NCBI RefSeq assembly: GCF_026239695.1
Contig: NZ_JAPIVS010000003.1
Span: 310,001 to 374,000, forward strand
Length of the DNA stretch: 64,000 nt
From: Pedobacter sp. MC2016-15
Lineage (GTDB): Bacteria > Bacteroidota > Bacteroidia > Sphingobacteriales > Sphingobacteriaceae
Direction: 5' to 3'
The position numbers and the translations under genes were made by a program. Shown here in pieces: positions 36,017 to 45,050 of the stretch. Within the stretch, counting starts at the first letter, position 1. Every line of letters starts with the position of its first letter. The notes beneath the pieces were generated by a model. The model saw only the letters and a list, made by a program, of their open reading frames with translations. It was not told the DNA's origin and ran no database searches.

Positions 36017-36179
36017 ACTTTGTCGAGGAAGATGAAATTAGTGTGGATTTTATAATTTACTTTCCGAAGGTACTGTTTCTTTCAAAAAATTCCTAATACC
36101 TTAGGCGTTATATATGTATGGTTAAAATACTTGTACAAAATCAACTTTTTTAAGATAACTACCAAATAATCGACAAAGT
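36017..36179. repeat. 10-bp inverted repeat at two divergent start codons
   Basis: ACTTTGTCGA at 36017-36026 and TCGACAAAGT at 36170-36179 are perfect reverse complements. Each copy abuts or overlaps the start codon of its gene, so both mRNAs begin translation just after TCGACAAAGT. The 143 bases between hold AT-rich sequence with no exact promoter box. Confidence 0.5.
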
Positions 36180-37134
36180 GATCAATAAAAATTTAGTCTT
36201 TCTATCGTACGGTAGTTCCTCCGAGTATTTTAGAGCAATTTATTGTGTCTTAAGTCTTTCAGCCTGGGCAGAACAGAAAATCGAAAACTTCCGTTTGATC
36301 ATTTATACTGATCAACCCGGATTTTTTAGAACTTATTTGAGTGGTTTTACAGTAATATATGTAACTCTGAGTCCGGAAATGTTAATGGATATGCTTGCCT
36401 CAACTGGGTTTGTACACAGGAGAAAGGTAGCAGTGATCGATCTGACTTTCAAAAATTACCCTGATGAAGATCTGGTATTTATAGATTCGGATACATTTTT
36501 TACGAATGAACCAGATCTCCTCTTTCTTCCGATTCAGGAGGGACAAAGTCTGATGCATAAAAGGGAGTATAAATTAAACGAAGGTCTTGAGCTTTTCCGG
36601 TCGTTTGGGCAGGGACAATATCCTGAAGCCTTTATCAACTATATATCCGGCAGAGAATTTTTGATCCGGGGCCGGTCGATGGTATTTAATGGTGATGATT
36701 ATAGTCATAATTCAGGCGTAGTTGGCCTGACAAAGAGTTTCGCAAGCTATATGAAGGATATATTTAATCTTACGGATGCCTTCTATGCACATTCTAAATG
36801 GTTTGTGAGTGAACAGATGGCTTTTTCGTTAATTCTTCAACGTACCACAAACATCGTTTCTACGGAAGATATACTATTACATTACTGGGGTGCACACCAA
36901 AAACTCGTGGTAGACAATGTGATCAGCACATTGCTCAGTACTCATTCTGAATCTGAACTTAGAAATAAGGAGTTTATGCGATCATCTACCGTTAAAATGA
37001 AACATTTAGTTGAGTGCGATTTGCTTGAGGAACAAAGAAACATAGCGGTTCATCAACGTAACTTTACTTATGCCGCAAAAAAAGCCATACAATTGTTCTT
37101 TCTCAAATTCTTTAAAATAACCATTAAAAGATAA
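36178..37134 (+). CDS. GT-A-type glycosyltransferase (GT8-like)
   Basis: A 318-residue soluble protein. The GTG start at 36178 gives MINKNLVFLSYGSSSEYFRAIYCVLSL, where the nucleotide-binding strand begins at residue 5. DLVFIDSDTFFTNEPDLLF carries the DxD metal motif, NSGVVGL follows the acceptor region, and LLHYWGAH is the HxxG-type C-terminal signature seen in GT8-like enzymes. The family assignment is by motif order only. It is probably cytoplasmic and part of a surface glycan pathway. It ends two bases before the convergent GT-C gene. Confidence 0.72.
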   Translation: MINKNLVFLSYGSSSEYFRAIYCVLSLSAWAEQKIENFRLIIYTDQPGFFRTYLSGFTVIYVTLSPEMLMDMLASTGFVHRRKVAVIDLTFKNYPDEDLVFIDSDTFFTNEPDLLFLPIQEGQSLMHKREYKLNEGLELFRSFGQGQYPEAFINYISGREFLIRGRSMVFNGDDYSHNSGVVGLTKSFASYMKDIFNLTDAFYAHSKWFVSEQMAFSLILQRTTNIVSTEDILLHYWGAHQKLVVDNVISTLLSTHSESELRNKEFMRSSTVKMKHLVECDLLEEQRNIAVHQRNFTYAAKKAIQLFFLKFFKITIKR

Positions 37135-37136
37135 GA

Positions 37137-38768
37137 TCAAGGAGCTTTGAGCTCGAACAGGTACAAACTAACATCTTTCCTGATCACTTTTTGCACCGGA
37201 TTTCCTAGCTTTTTAAACTGCAAAAGAAGGTTTTCCGCAGGTGTAATGTTTGTCTTATAGTACCACCTCGGGTCATCAGCAAAATCTCCGATATCAGTTA
37301 AAAACTGGGTGTTAAATATCAGCCATACTCTCTTTTTGCCAGCAAAATTCCTGAAGTCGTTCTTCAACTTCTCATTATAATCACTCAGGTTCGCTGATTT
37401 TTTTCTCCAGTCCTGACCCTGTATGGCATTGTACCTGAAATGGAAGATGTTCCTGTAAACTCCGTAGCCAGGTGCATTATTCCAGTAGTTATAAACTACA
37501 TCCCCATCCCTGAAATTCTTGTCAACATATACCAACAGCTCTTTTTCGAAAGACTTCTTGTGTTTGTAGAATTTTTGAGGCTGTAAAATATAATATCCGG
37601 ATTGAAATAAAGGTGCGGCAATAACGAGGATAAATAGAAGCCAGATTAATTTATCAGAATGGATTTTCTTTTGAAAGTATTCAAATCCGGATGCAATAAA
37701 CAGAATGAAAACTGGCGCTATAAAAACCCAAAATCTCTCCAACAGGGGATACAGGTAAAGTCCTGAAGCGATGAGCATAAATAGGATGGGGAAGATCAGC
37801 ACATGAAAATCTGTTTTGTTCCTTTGAAAGATTGCATAAATCCCGCTCAATAAGAAGACAATTGCCACGACAGGGATACTCAATATTTTAGCCAGCGTAC
37901 CGTTGCTGAAATCTTTAAAGTTGAAAATCATTCCCAAAGGGTAATCCATCATGTCGTAGAAATTCCTGCTAAACCATTTCAATTGCTGAACAGATCTCGG
38001 TGGAAAGGGCATGAAATTATCATACAGTTTGAAAAAGTAAACCACCCATCCCGAATCTGCATGTTTATAGGTGAACAGCAGATAATTAATGATAAAACTT
38101 ATCAGCCACAAGAGAAAAGGAACAGCGTTCATAAAGAATGATTTCCAATCTCTTTTGATCAGATAATTCAGACTGATTCCGCAGGCAATCCCAGCCAGCA
38201 CAAATATGACTGAAAAGGAGAACCAGAGCGTCGCCGCTCCCAGAATCCCCCAGCAAATCTTATCTTTCCATGAATGACTGTCTTTATACTTGATCAAAAG
38301 ATAGAGCGCAACAACCGTAGCGAGACATTCCATCGCATATTGTTTGATCTCTACGCTGTGATAAATTAGGGCAGGAGATAACGCAAATATGCCCATGGCC
38401 AGGAGTTGAGCCCAGGGTTGAAGAAAATACCGGCAGACTTTGATAAACAGAAACATCGATATCAACCCTGCAACCAGAGGGATCAACCTTAAGGCCATTT
38501 CATGATAGCCAAAAGTATTTACAGCCCATTTAACGAGCCACAGAAATCCTATTGGAGCTTTCTGGTCATAATCCAGGATCTTAGACGCAAGATCAGCATA
38601 ACTCAGGTGGCTGAAACTTGAACACAGGTAAATTTCGTCCATCCATAATGACCGGCCATAGAAATAATGAAATAATCTAAGCGCAATTCCAAGCACCATG
38701 ATGGTAAATAACATTACATTATATTGTACAATATTATCATAAATGTTCTTCCTGATTAAATTATTCAT
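37137..38768 (-). CDS. PMT/ArnT-like (GT39/GT83-type) membrane glycosyltransferase
   Basis: A 543-residue protein with about 11-12 membrane helices and a soluble C-terminal domain of about 130 residues. The first periplasmic loop contains RSLWMDEIYLC with D44-E45, the conserved acidic pair of the protein-mannosyltransferase/ArnT group, and the next loop has DQKAPIGFLWLVKW, a typical PxG-type block. Such enzymes use a polyprenyl-phosphate sugar and modify lipids, proteins or glycans in the periplasm. It is divergent from the second UbiA gene, 54 bases away, so the likely donor maker is encoded next to it. Confidence 0.86.
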   Translation of the reverse strand: MNNLIRKNIYDNIVQYNVMLFTIMVLGIALRLFHYFYGRSLWMDEIYLCSSFSHLSYADLASKILDYDQKAPIGFLWLVKWAVNTFGYHEMALRLIPLVAGLISMFLFIKVCRYFLQPWAQLLAMGIFALSPALIYHSVEIKQYAMECLATVVALYLLIKYKDSHSWKDKICWGILGAATLWFSFSVIFVLAGIACGISLNYLIKRDWKSFFMNAVPFLLWLISFIINYLLFTYKHADSGWVVYFFKLYDNFMPFPPRSVQQLKWFSRNFYDMMDYPLGMIFNFKDFSNGTLAKILSIPVVAIVFLLSGIYAIFQRNKTDFHVLIFPILFMLIASGLYLYPLLERFWVFIAPVFILFIASGFEYFQKKIHSDKLIWLLFILVIAAPLFQSGYYILQPQKFYKHKKSFEKELLVYVDKNFRDGDVVYNYWNNAPGYGVYRNIFHFRYNAIQGQDWRKKSANLSDYNEKLKNDFRNFAGKKRVWLIFNTQFLTDIGDFADDPRWYYKTNITPAENLLLQFKKLGNPVQKVIRKDVSLYLFELKAP

Positions 38769-38822
38769 TTTTAGTATTTTAATTATCGCAATATCGAAAT
38801 AATTGATAATTTTATAGCTATA

Positions 38823-39824
38823 ATGACTGATAAAACTGTACAGCAGCAGCCTGCGAAGCTGAAAGAATATATTGCCATTGCGCGACCGGATAATTGGGTT
38901 AAGAACGCTTTCATGATCCCCGGTATGCTCTTCGCCTTATCAATTTTTCAAACACCATTTGATAGTGCCCTGATAGGAAAGATTATCATGGGGCTGATTA
39001 GTATTTGTTTAATTGCTTCCGCCAACTATGTGATCAATGAATATCTTGATAAAGGTTTTGATAAATTCCATCCCTTAAAAAATAAGCGCTCTGCTGTAGT
39101 TACAGTGATCAATCCGGTAATCGTTTATGTAGAATACGCTATTCTGGGTGTAGTTGGATTAAGTCTGGCTTATCTGGTGTCTATCAAGTTTTTATCGATG
39201 GCGCTCTTTTTACTGGTAATGGGTGTCATCTATAATGTGAGACCTTCCAGGAGTAAAGACAGGGTGTTTTTAGATGTTTTAAGCGAGTCTATCAATAACC
39301 CGATCCGCTTTGCCGCGGGCTGGTTTATTTTTACGCCGGCCTTGGGTATTCCGGGTAGTAAATGGGATCTGGATTGGATTAATACCTTTCCACCGGTAAG
39401 TATTATTATCGCTTACTGGATGGGCGGCGCATTTCTGATGGCTACCAAAAGATTTGCAGAATACCGGCTGATCGGAGATCCTCAGATCGCAGGGCAGTAC
39501 CGCAGATCATTCAAATTTTATTCGGAGAACAGCCTGCTGGTTTCTATGTTCTTCTACGCCATTACCTCTGCATTTTTCCTCGGCATATTTTTGATTAAAG
39601 ACAGGATAGAGCTACTGGTCAGTTTTCCTTTCTTTGCATTGTTGTTCTCATGGTATCTCAAAATTGGGTTACTCAATGATTCTCCGGTTCAGGGCTCAGA
39701 AAAATTATACACCAGAAAATGGTTTATGCTATATCTGGTTTTGTTTACAATCATGCTCTGTGTGCTCATGTTTGTAAAGATCCCCTGGCTGTACTGGTTC
39801 CTCAAGAATGCAAATAACTACTAA
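38823..39824 (+). CDS. UbiA-family prenyltransferase, DPPR-synthase-like, copy 2
   Basis: A 333-residue polytopic protein of the UbiA superfamily. IAIARPDNWVKNAFMIPG matches the RPxxWxKN opening of the phosphoribosyltransferase branch, and NYVINEYLDKGFDKFHPLKNKRSA is the metal site (N72, E73, D76, D80; the usual ND is changed to NE). The second region is LDVLSESINNPIRFAAGW. It is clearly more divergent than the copy at 33633, which suggests a different lipid or sugar-phosphate substrate. It is followed 24 bases later by the second GMC oxidoreductase gene. Confidence 0.83.
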   Translation: MTDKTVQQQPAKLKEYIAIARPDNWVKNAFMIPGMLFALSIFQTPFDSALIGKIIMGLISICLIASANYVINEYLDKGFDKFHPLKNKRSAVVTVINPVIVYVEYAILGVVGLSLAYLVSIKFLSMALFLLVMGVIYNVRPSRSKDRVFLDVLSESINNPIRFAAGWFIFTPALGIPGSKWDLDWINTFPPVSIIIAYWMGGAFLMATKRFAEYRLIGDPQIAGQYRRSFKFYSENSLLVSMFFYAITSAFFLGIFLIKDRIELLVSFPFFALLFSWYLKIGLLNDSPVQGSEKLYTRKWFMLYLVLFTIMLCVLMFVKIPWLYWFLKNANNY

Positions 39825-39848
39825 GCTGATACGATAAAAAACGATTTG

Positions 39849-41288
39849 ATGAAATACGATCATTACGATTTGGTAATTGTAGGTACTGGATTTGCGTCCA
39901 GTTTCTTTTTAAAGAAGTACTTATCAAAAGTAAAAACAGATAAAAAAATACTGGTGCTGGAGAAGGGATATTTTTTTCCCCAGGCAGAACGTGTAAAAGT
40001 GAAAAGGGGTATCCCAACAGCGTATCAGAAGTATGATTTGCCTTATGAACAGGCCTTTATAAACAAAAGCAAGACCAAGGAATGGCCGTTTTCATTAGGA
40101 TATGGTGGCTCCTCCAATTGCTGGTGGGGATGTACCCCAAGGTTTATGCCCAACGACTTCAAAATGAAATCAAAATATGGGGTAGCGCAGGACTGGCCCC
40201 TGGATTACAATGATCTTGATCCGTATTACTACGAGGCTGAAGAACTCATGAATATATCCGGCCCTGAGGGTACACCTTTTCCCCGCAAAGGAAAATATCC
40301 GCTGCCGCCACATGCCTTTAGCCTGGTGGATAAAATCATGCATAAAACCTACGGGAATCAATATGTGAGTCAACCGGGTGCACGCGCAAGCCGGGCCACA
40401 GCGCATAGAAATGGCTGTATGGCATTCAGCACCTGCGAAACCTGCCCTGTGAATGCAAAGTTTACTATTGAAAATTCGAACCTCGGCGTTTATGGAGATA
40501 CACGTGTCGAACTGCTTTATGGTGCAGAAGTACACCAGCTGGAAACGGCAAATGATGTAGTTAAAAAAGTACTTTTCCGGCAAAATGGGAAAGAGCAGTC
40601 AGCCAGTGGAGAAGTAATTGTGCTGGGTGCGAACCCATTTTTTAACAGTAATATCCTCCTGCAGTCGGGTGATAAAAATCCATTGACGGGAAAAGGTTTC
40701 GGGGAGCAGCTCGGAATGCAGGTACTGATCTATCTGGAAAATATGACCAACGCAGGGGGTAGTACCTGGGTGAATGCCAATGGATACATGCTGTATGATG
40801 GCGATCACCGGAAAGACTATGCCGCGTGTTTGATTGAAGCTAATAATGCACCTTATGATATCAGATTGGAGCGCGGCAAACATTTAAATGTTGCCAGTTT
40901 CAGGTTAGTTTTTGAAGATCTTCCCCTGGAGTCCAATTACATTACTACTTCAGAAAATCAGTTTCTTCCGGCGGTTCATTTTGCTGAAAGGTCACAGTAT
41001 ACATTGAAAGCAGTTGAGCAGATGAAACAAAAGATGCCGGAACTCTTATCATGCCTGCCGGTAGAAAAATTGATTTATCTGGATCCCGCTTCGCATGAAG
41101 GACATATCATTGGAGGTACCAGGATGAGCAACAACAAAGAACAAGGGGTGGTAGATAAACATCTAATTCATCACCAGTACCGCAATCTCTTTGTTCTGGG
41201 GGCAGGAGCTTTTTCTACGTTCGGGCCGTCAAATCCTACATTAACTGTTTCTGCATTGTCTTTATTTACAGCCGACAAATCGTTTTAA
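39849..41288 (+). CDS. GMC-family FAD oxidoreductase with Cys cluster, copy 2
   Basis: From the ATG at 39849 this is a 479-residue flavoprotein. The FAD site is LVIVGTGFASSFFLKKYL, followed by FSLGYGGSSNCWWGCTPRF. The cysteine cluster is C190, C196 and C199 in NGCMAFSTCETCPVNAK, matching the position of the cluster in the first copy. The C-terminal active-site regions are HEGHIIGGTRMSN and FGPSNPTLTVSALSL. It lacks a signal peptide, as does copy 1, and is followed immediately (no spacer) by a Tat-signal protein. It is about 90 residues shorter than copy 1. The proposed role is periplasmic oxidation of a sugar made or transferred by the neighbouring UbiA and GT-C proteins. Confidence 0.85.
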   Translation: MKYDHYDLVIVGTGFASSFFLKKYLSKVKTDKKILVLEKGYFFPQAERVKVKRGIPTAYQKYDLPYEQAFINKSKTKEWPFSLGYGGSSNCWWGCTPRFMPNDFKMKSKYGVAQDWPLDYNDLDPYYYEAEELMNISGPEGTPFPRKGKYPLPPHAFSLVDKIMHKTYGNQYVSQPGARASRATAHRNGCMAFSTCETCPVNAKFTIENSNLGVYGDTRVELLYGAEVHQLETANDVVKKVLFRQNGKEQSASGEVIVLGANPFFNSNILLQSGDKNPLTGKGFGEQLGMQVLIYLENMTNAGGSTWVNANGYMLYDGDHRKDYAACLIEANNAPYDIRLERGKHLNVASFRLVFEDLPLESNYITTSENQFLPAVHFAERSQYTLKAVEQMKQKMPELLSCLPVEKLIYLDPASHEGHIIGGTRMSNNKEQGVVDKHLIHHQYRNLFVLGAGAFSTFGPSNPTLTVSALSLFTADKSF

Positions 41289-41720
41289 ATGAAAAGAAGA
41301 ACATTCATCACATTAGCCGGACTAGGCGCAGGGTTGTGTATTGTGCCTCCGGCTCTCTACTATATCGCTCCGGGTACACAGGAATATGCATTGAAAGTAC
41401 TCAAAAAGGAGCTAAACTACTTAAAGATTGCTCCTGGTAGCATGGAGAAATATGTAGTGGATTATTTTAACAGACTTGGAAACGATACCTTGTCGACTTT
41501 AAAATGGAAAACCACTTACTATCTTCAATTGAATTATGAAAAGTCTGACCGTGTCAGGGATTTGATTAAATACTTCTTATTATCCTCAGACTTTTTTATC
41601 AATAAAACAGATGAGAGTAAGCTTGTGCATTATGTAGGATTATATTCACCCTATACAAGCGCAATCCCAAACCCTTACTCTTTTATCATCTGGCCTGCTG
41701 CCGACATCACAGAACCCTGA
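41289..41720 (+). CDS. Small Tat-signal protein paired with the second GMC oxidoreductase
   Basis: A 143-residue protein opening MKRRTFITLAGLGAGLCIVPP, a twin-arginine signal peptide. The mature part is about 115 residues, helical, with no clear cofactor motif; FFINKTDESKLVHYVGLYSPYT near the end resembles the closing segment of small GMC partner subunits. It starts on the base after the oxidoreductase stop. By analogy with fructose and glucose dehydrogenases, it would carry the leaderless FAD subunit through the Tat pathway. It is shorter than the partner at 29048 and not clearly in the same family. Confidence 0.72.
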   Translation: MKRRTFITLAGLGAGLCIVPPALYYIAPGTQEYALKVLKKELNYLKIAPGSMEKYVVDYFNRLGNDTLSTLKWKTTYYLQLNYEKSDRVRDLIKYFLLSSDFFINKTDESKLVHYVGLYSPYTSAIPNPYSFIIWPAADITEP

Positions 41721-41724
41721 TCAA

Positions 41725-42540
41725 CTATTTGCGCAGTTCCCATAAAGCACCTTCGTACCGGAAGGGCTTTAACTGGATGTAGTATTTTTCAGGAGAGGAT
41801 ATGAAATCATATCTTTTCTCATAACTTTCACACAATTTATCCTCGATTTTTATCCTGCTGAAAAAGCGGCATGGGTAGGAGGCTTTTATACCATAAAAAA
41901 CCGGAGGTACGTGCTGGATGGTGATCCGGTCTGCATTTTTATCATTGTAATGCATAAAATCCAGCATGAGATAGGGTATTCTAGTTTGTTTGATGTCATC
42001 CAGCAGCTGATAAGGCTCATCAAGGTATTGCAGTACGTTGCAGATCAGAAAAAGCTGCGGGTCATTTTCTTTCATGCATTCAGTAATGGTAGGATAGAAA
42101 CGGACATGCTCATTCTCAAACTGCGCCTTACCAGCCTCTACAAATTTTGGCTGTTCAATGATACACCATCTTAGTTTTTTGAGATGTTTCAGGTAAGGAT
42201 AGTTCTGATAGTATGTTGTACCTAAAGAGCCCCCAAAATCTATCACAGTAAGCTCGTTATCATTTAAAGAAGCAATGTACAAAAGCGTTTTCAGCAAGGG
42301 GAAATTCATCTGCACTTCGTCGTAGGCAATCCCGTCACGTTCGTAGGCTATCTCGCCGTTTTTGACTTTTAAAGTGCTTTCAATAATGCGGTTGAGAATA
42401 TGTTCCTGGTCGTATCCTTCACACTGGCTTTCTGCCTCTTTAAAATTTTTGTAGGAGCCTTTCCATCCATATTTAAAACTGTACCATCTTAAACTTTGTG
42501 CTATGGGTGGCGCTAATTCCTTCAGTAAATAGTGTATCAT
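41725..42540 (-). CDS. Putative methyltransferase, TIGR04325 type
   Basis: A 271-residue protein with a Rossmann methyltransferase core. LTVIDFGGSLGTTYYQNYPYL is the SAM-binding glycine-rich motif, WCIIEQPKFVEAGK is motif II, and QLFLICNVLQYLDEPYQLL gives motif IV. The overall layout, with a long N-terminal extension (GWKGSYKNFKEAESQCEGYDQEHIL), matches the family annotated as putative methyltransferase of the LIC12133 type found in polysaccharide clusters. It is the last gene of the GT14-FdtA-FdtB operon, so methylation of the amino sugar is a likely job. Confidence 0.78.
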   Translation of the reverse strand: MIHYLLKELAPPIAQSLRWYSFKYGWKGSYKNFKEAESQCEGYDQEHILNRIIESTLKVKNGEIAYERDGIAYDEVQMNFPLLKTLLYIASLNDNELTVIDFGGSLGTTYYQNYPYLKHLKKLRWCIIEQPKFVEAGKAQFENEHVRFYPTITECMKENDPQLFLICNVLQYLDEPYQLLDDIKQTRIPYLMLDFMHYNDKNADRITIQHVPPVFYGIKASYPCRFFSRIKIEDKLCESYEKRYDFISSPEKYYIQLKPFRYEGALWELRK

Positions 42541-42559
42541 TTGATAGTTATATAGTTGA

Positions 42560-43651
42560 TCACGCGCTAAACCTGTTCATGACTTCGGCTACCTGGCGTA
42601 TTTCTTCTTCGGTATGTGCAAAAGAGCAGGGCAGGCTTAAGGTTGTCTCATGGATCTGTGCCGATACCGGATAGTCGAAATGCAGCAGATATTCCTGGAG
42701 TGCTACCTGATCCTGTGGTGCAACGGGATAATGGATTTCCGTGATGATATGGTGTTCTGCCAGGTAAGCTTTCAGCTGATCTCTTTTCGGATGCAGGATA
42801 TTAAAGATGTGATATACATTGTAATAATCCGCATCAATCCGGGGCTTGATAAAGGTGTCATTCAGCAAATCAAAATAAATCGAAGCAAGTTTTCTCTTGT
42901 GCTGATTAATCTCGTCCAGATGTGGAAGTTTAATTCTCAGAAAAGCCGCTTGTAATTCGTCAAGTCTCGAGTTGTAACCGATCACCCCATTATGATACTT
43001 TTTTTCGGAACCATAATTTCTTAGCTGTCTCAGTTTTTGCTCGTCCTCCGGAGATTTGCAGAGGATAGCTCCGGCATCCCCCAGGGCACCAAGGTTTTTG
43101 GTAGGGTAGAAACTAAAGGCCCCGAAATCACCGAATGTACCGGCAAGTTTGCCTTTGTACTTTGCACCATGAGCCTGTGCGCAGTCTTCAATAACCTTAA
43201 GTCCACGATCCCTGGCAATCGTCAGGATAGGGTCCATGTCGCAGCACTGGCCATACAAATGGACGACCATGATCGCTACGGTTCTGGAGGTTACCGCATC
43301 TTCGATAGCAGATGGATCAATATTATAAGTCCTGATATCCGGTTCAACCAGAACTGGTGTCAGACCACAGTGTATAATCGATAAGATTGTAGCAATATAG
43401 GTGTTGGAGGGAACGATTACCTCATCACCACTTTTAAAACCACAACACTTTAGTGCCAGAATTAATGCATCCAGTCCGTTGGCTACACCAACTGCAGATT
43501 GCTGCCCATGATAAGCCCCAAACTCAGCTTCAAACGCACTGACTTCTCCCCCAAGAATGTACCATCCCTTTTCAAGGAAATCTGAAAATTTGCTCTTAAA
43601 TTTCTCTTCGAAAGGCTTGTTTAATATTTGCAGGCTTTCATACGGTATCAT
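42560..43651 (-). CDS. fdtB: DegT-family sugar aminotransferase (FdtB-like)
   Basis: A PLP-dependent sugar aminotransferase of 363 residues from the ATG at 43651, or 366 from the ATG at 43660. The lysine that binds PLP is in [14 protein letters not shown], the phosphate-binding region is [13 protein letters not shown], and [18 protein letters not shown] carries the conserved acid. It transaminates the 3-keto group of a dTDP-6-deoxy-3-ketohexose, giving a 3-amino-3,6-dideoxy sugar. The upstream FdtA-like gene makes that substrate, and the two overlap by 14-23 bases. An upstream frame extension opening at 43720 would overlap FdtA and lacks similarity to the family. Confidence 0.85.
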   Translation of the reverse strand: MIPYESLQILNKPFEEKFKSKFSDFLEKGWYILGGEVSAFEAEFGAYHGQQSAVGVANGLDALILALKCCGFKSGDEVIVPSNTYIATILSIIHCGLTPVLVEPDIRTYNIDPSAIEDAVTSRTVAIMVVHLYGQCCDMDPILTIARDRGLKVIEDCAQAHGAKYKGKLAGTFGDFGAFSFYPTKNLGALGDAGAILCKSPEDEQKLRQLRNYGSEKKYHNGVIGYNSRLDELQAAFLRIKLPHLDEINQHKRKLASIYFDLLNDTFIKPRIDADYYNVYHIFNILHPKRDQLKAYLAEHHIITEIHYPVAPQDQVALQEYLLHFDYPVSAQIHETTLSLPCSFAHTEEEIRQVAEVMNRFSA

Positions 43652-44009
43652 ACGGCTCATAGATGTAATCTTTTGGATCAAATGCAGTAGATGCCAATAC
43701 CAGAAGTATGGCATCAGCACTGAAGTTGTGCATCACATGCCAGTCTTCGGGTAGTAATATTAAGCATTTTTCCGGGCTGTCGAGCTTAAAAATTTCGGTT
43801 GTTGAACCATTGTTATTAGTGATCTCGCAGGATCCCTGTATACAAATGGCAGCCTGATGAGTCTCATGGTGACGGTGTCCACCCCGGTCGGTATCGTCTA
43901 CGGAATAGATATAAAATAAGCGCTTGATATCAAAAGGGACAATATTGTCGAGTACCGTAAGTATTCCGCGGCTGTCTTTAAAGGTTTGTATGTTAATTAT
44001 GTGCGCCAT
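43638..44009 (-). CDS. fdtA: dTDP-4-keto-6-deoxyhexose 3,4-ketoisomerase (FdtA-like)
   Basis: A 123-residue cupin. [22 protein letters not shown] and [22 protein letters not shown] are the family signatures, with the histidines of GGHRHH in the active site. It moves the keto group of dTDP-4-keto-6-deoxyglucose from C4 to C3. Together with FdtB it would give dTDP-3-amino-3,6-dideoxyhexose. No acyltransferase of the FdtC type and no RmlA or RmlB is seen in the window, so the precursor must come from elsewhere. It overlaps the GT14 stop upstream by 17 bases. Confidence 0.88.
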   Translation of the reverse strand: MAHIINIQTFKDSRGILTVLDNIVPFDIKRLFYIYSVDDTDRGGHRHHETHQAAICIQGSCEITNNNGSTTEIFKLDSPEKCLILLPEDWHVMHNFSADAILLVLASTAFDPKDYIYEPYDTV

Positions 44010-44853
44010 GCGTTAAGATGTAGTTATCTATATAATCGAGTATCTCCGGACTATTGACCACGTCAAATTTCCTTGCAAAGAGATCGTCGGTTGCTGCCAG
44101 TTGCGGGGCGTCACTCTCGTTAAGTATTTTAGGATTTGGCCCGCCTGCGCTCCAGTCGATATACCTGTAATTATTATTGATGACTTTATCTTTCCAAACT
44201 GAATTCATCAGAATGGTCTGGAATACAAATTCATCACTTGCCCAGCAAAGCCAGAAGAAATTCCGTAGTTTTTTGTCATTTTCAACTGTATTCACCACAT
44301 ACATTGCCGCCTCAGGACTCAGCATCCAGAACATAGATTTTCCGAAAGGATGAAGGTTGCGGGGCATTTTTCTTTTGGGCATGATAAAATTGATCAATTG
44401 TTCAATTCTGTATTTCCCTTTGAAGTTGTATGCAGAAAGATAATACCGTTCCATTCTGAGCAAACCTTCCTTCCAGTCATTCCTGAAATCCCGGAAACTC
44501 AGGAATTCTTTTCCCTTATTTTCTTCAAAAAAATCATGGATATAATCCGCACTCTTGATCGGATAATCCTGTCCACTGAGAAAATTGATAAAATCGTAGG
44601 TAATTCCGGTCGCCACAATTTCTTTGATACACTCAAATGTTGCAATGATTGTACTGAAGCCCGCCCATGTGACATCCGTCCGTTTACGTACAAAATAAAC
44701 ATTAGGTAATGCACTCAGATACAAATGTGGGGTGATGTCAAATTTCTTATCTACATGTATGTAAAAATCGAAATTATCATGATATAATTTACGGATCATC
44801 CTCTCGGTTTGCCCGGGATTGGTGTAAGTCAATATGAGATGTGCGACGCGCAT
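43993..44853 (-). CDS. GT14-type glycosyltransferase 3
   Basis: A 286-residue member of the core-2/I-branching family. MRVAHLILTYTNPGQTERMI, FDFYIHVDKKFDI, DVTWAGFSTIIATF, INFLSGQDYPIKS, SDEFVFQTILMNSVW, YRYIDWSAGGPNPK and DDLFARKFD are shared with the copy at 35150. It is the first gene of the operon with the FdtA/FdtB pair, so it could transfer that amino sugar or prepare its acceptor. It is divergent from the GT2 gene at 45051; the gap 44854-45050 is AT-rich, with no exact promoter box. Confidence 0.84.
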   Translation of the reverse strand: MRVAHLILTYTNPGQTERMIRKLYHDNFDFYIHVDKKFDITPHLYLSALPNVYFVRKRTDVTWAGFSTIIATFECIKEIVATGITYDFINFLSGQDYPIKSADYIHDFFEENKGKEFLSFRDFRNDWKEGLLRMERYYLSAYNFKGKYRIEQLINFIMPKRKMPRNLHPFGKSMFWMLSPEAAMYVVNTVENDKKLRNFFWLCWASDEFVFQTILMNSVWKDKVINNNYRYIDWSAGGPNPKILNESDAPQLAATDDLFARKFDVVNSPEILDYIDNYILTHGAHN

Positions 44854-45050
44854 TTTTAGAAGCTCAGTTAATTATTTTCCTACGTGCTTATATTGGTTAG
44901 ATAAAAACAATGGTGCAAGGTAAGTAACCAAAATTATATTTTGATTAAAATGTCGATGATTATAACTTATTGGAGTAAATGACCCATTATACTCGCTTAA
45001 GGATTAAAAAATGATTTTTATACTCATGAATTTAAGTACTTTTACTTCAC

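Noticed and set aside
43661-43720. Longer start of the FdtB-like aminotransferase.
   Set aside because: It would overlap FdtA by over 80 bases with a non-family hydrophobic leader; DegT proteins begin near IPYE.
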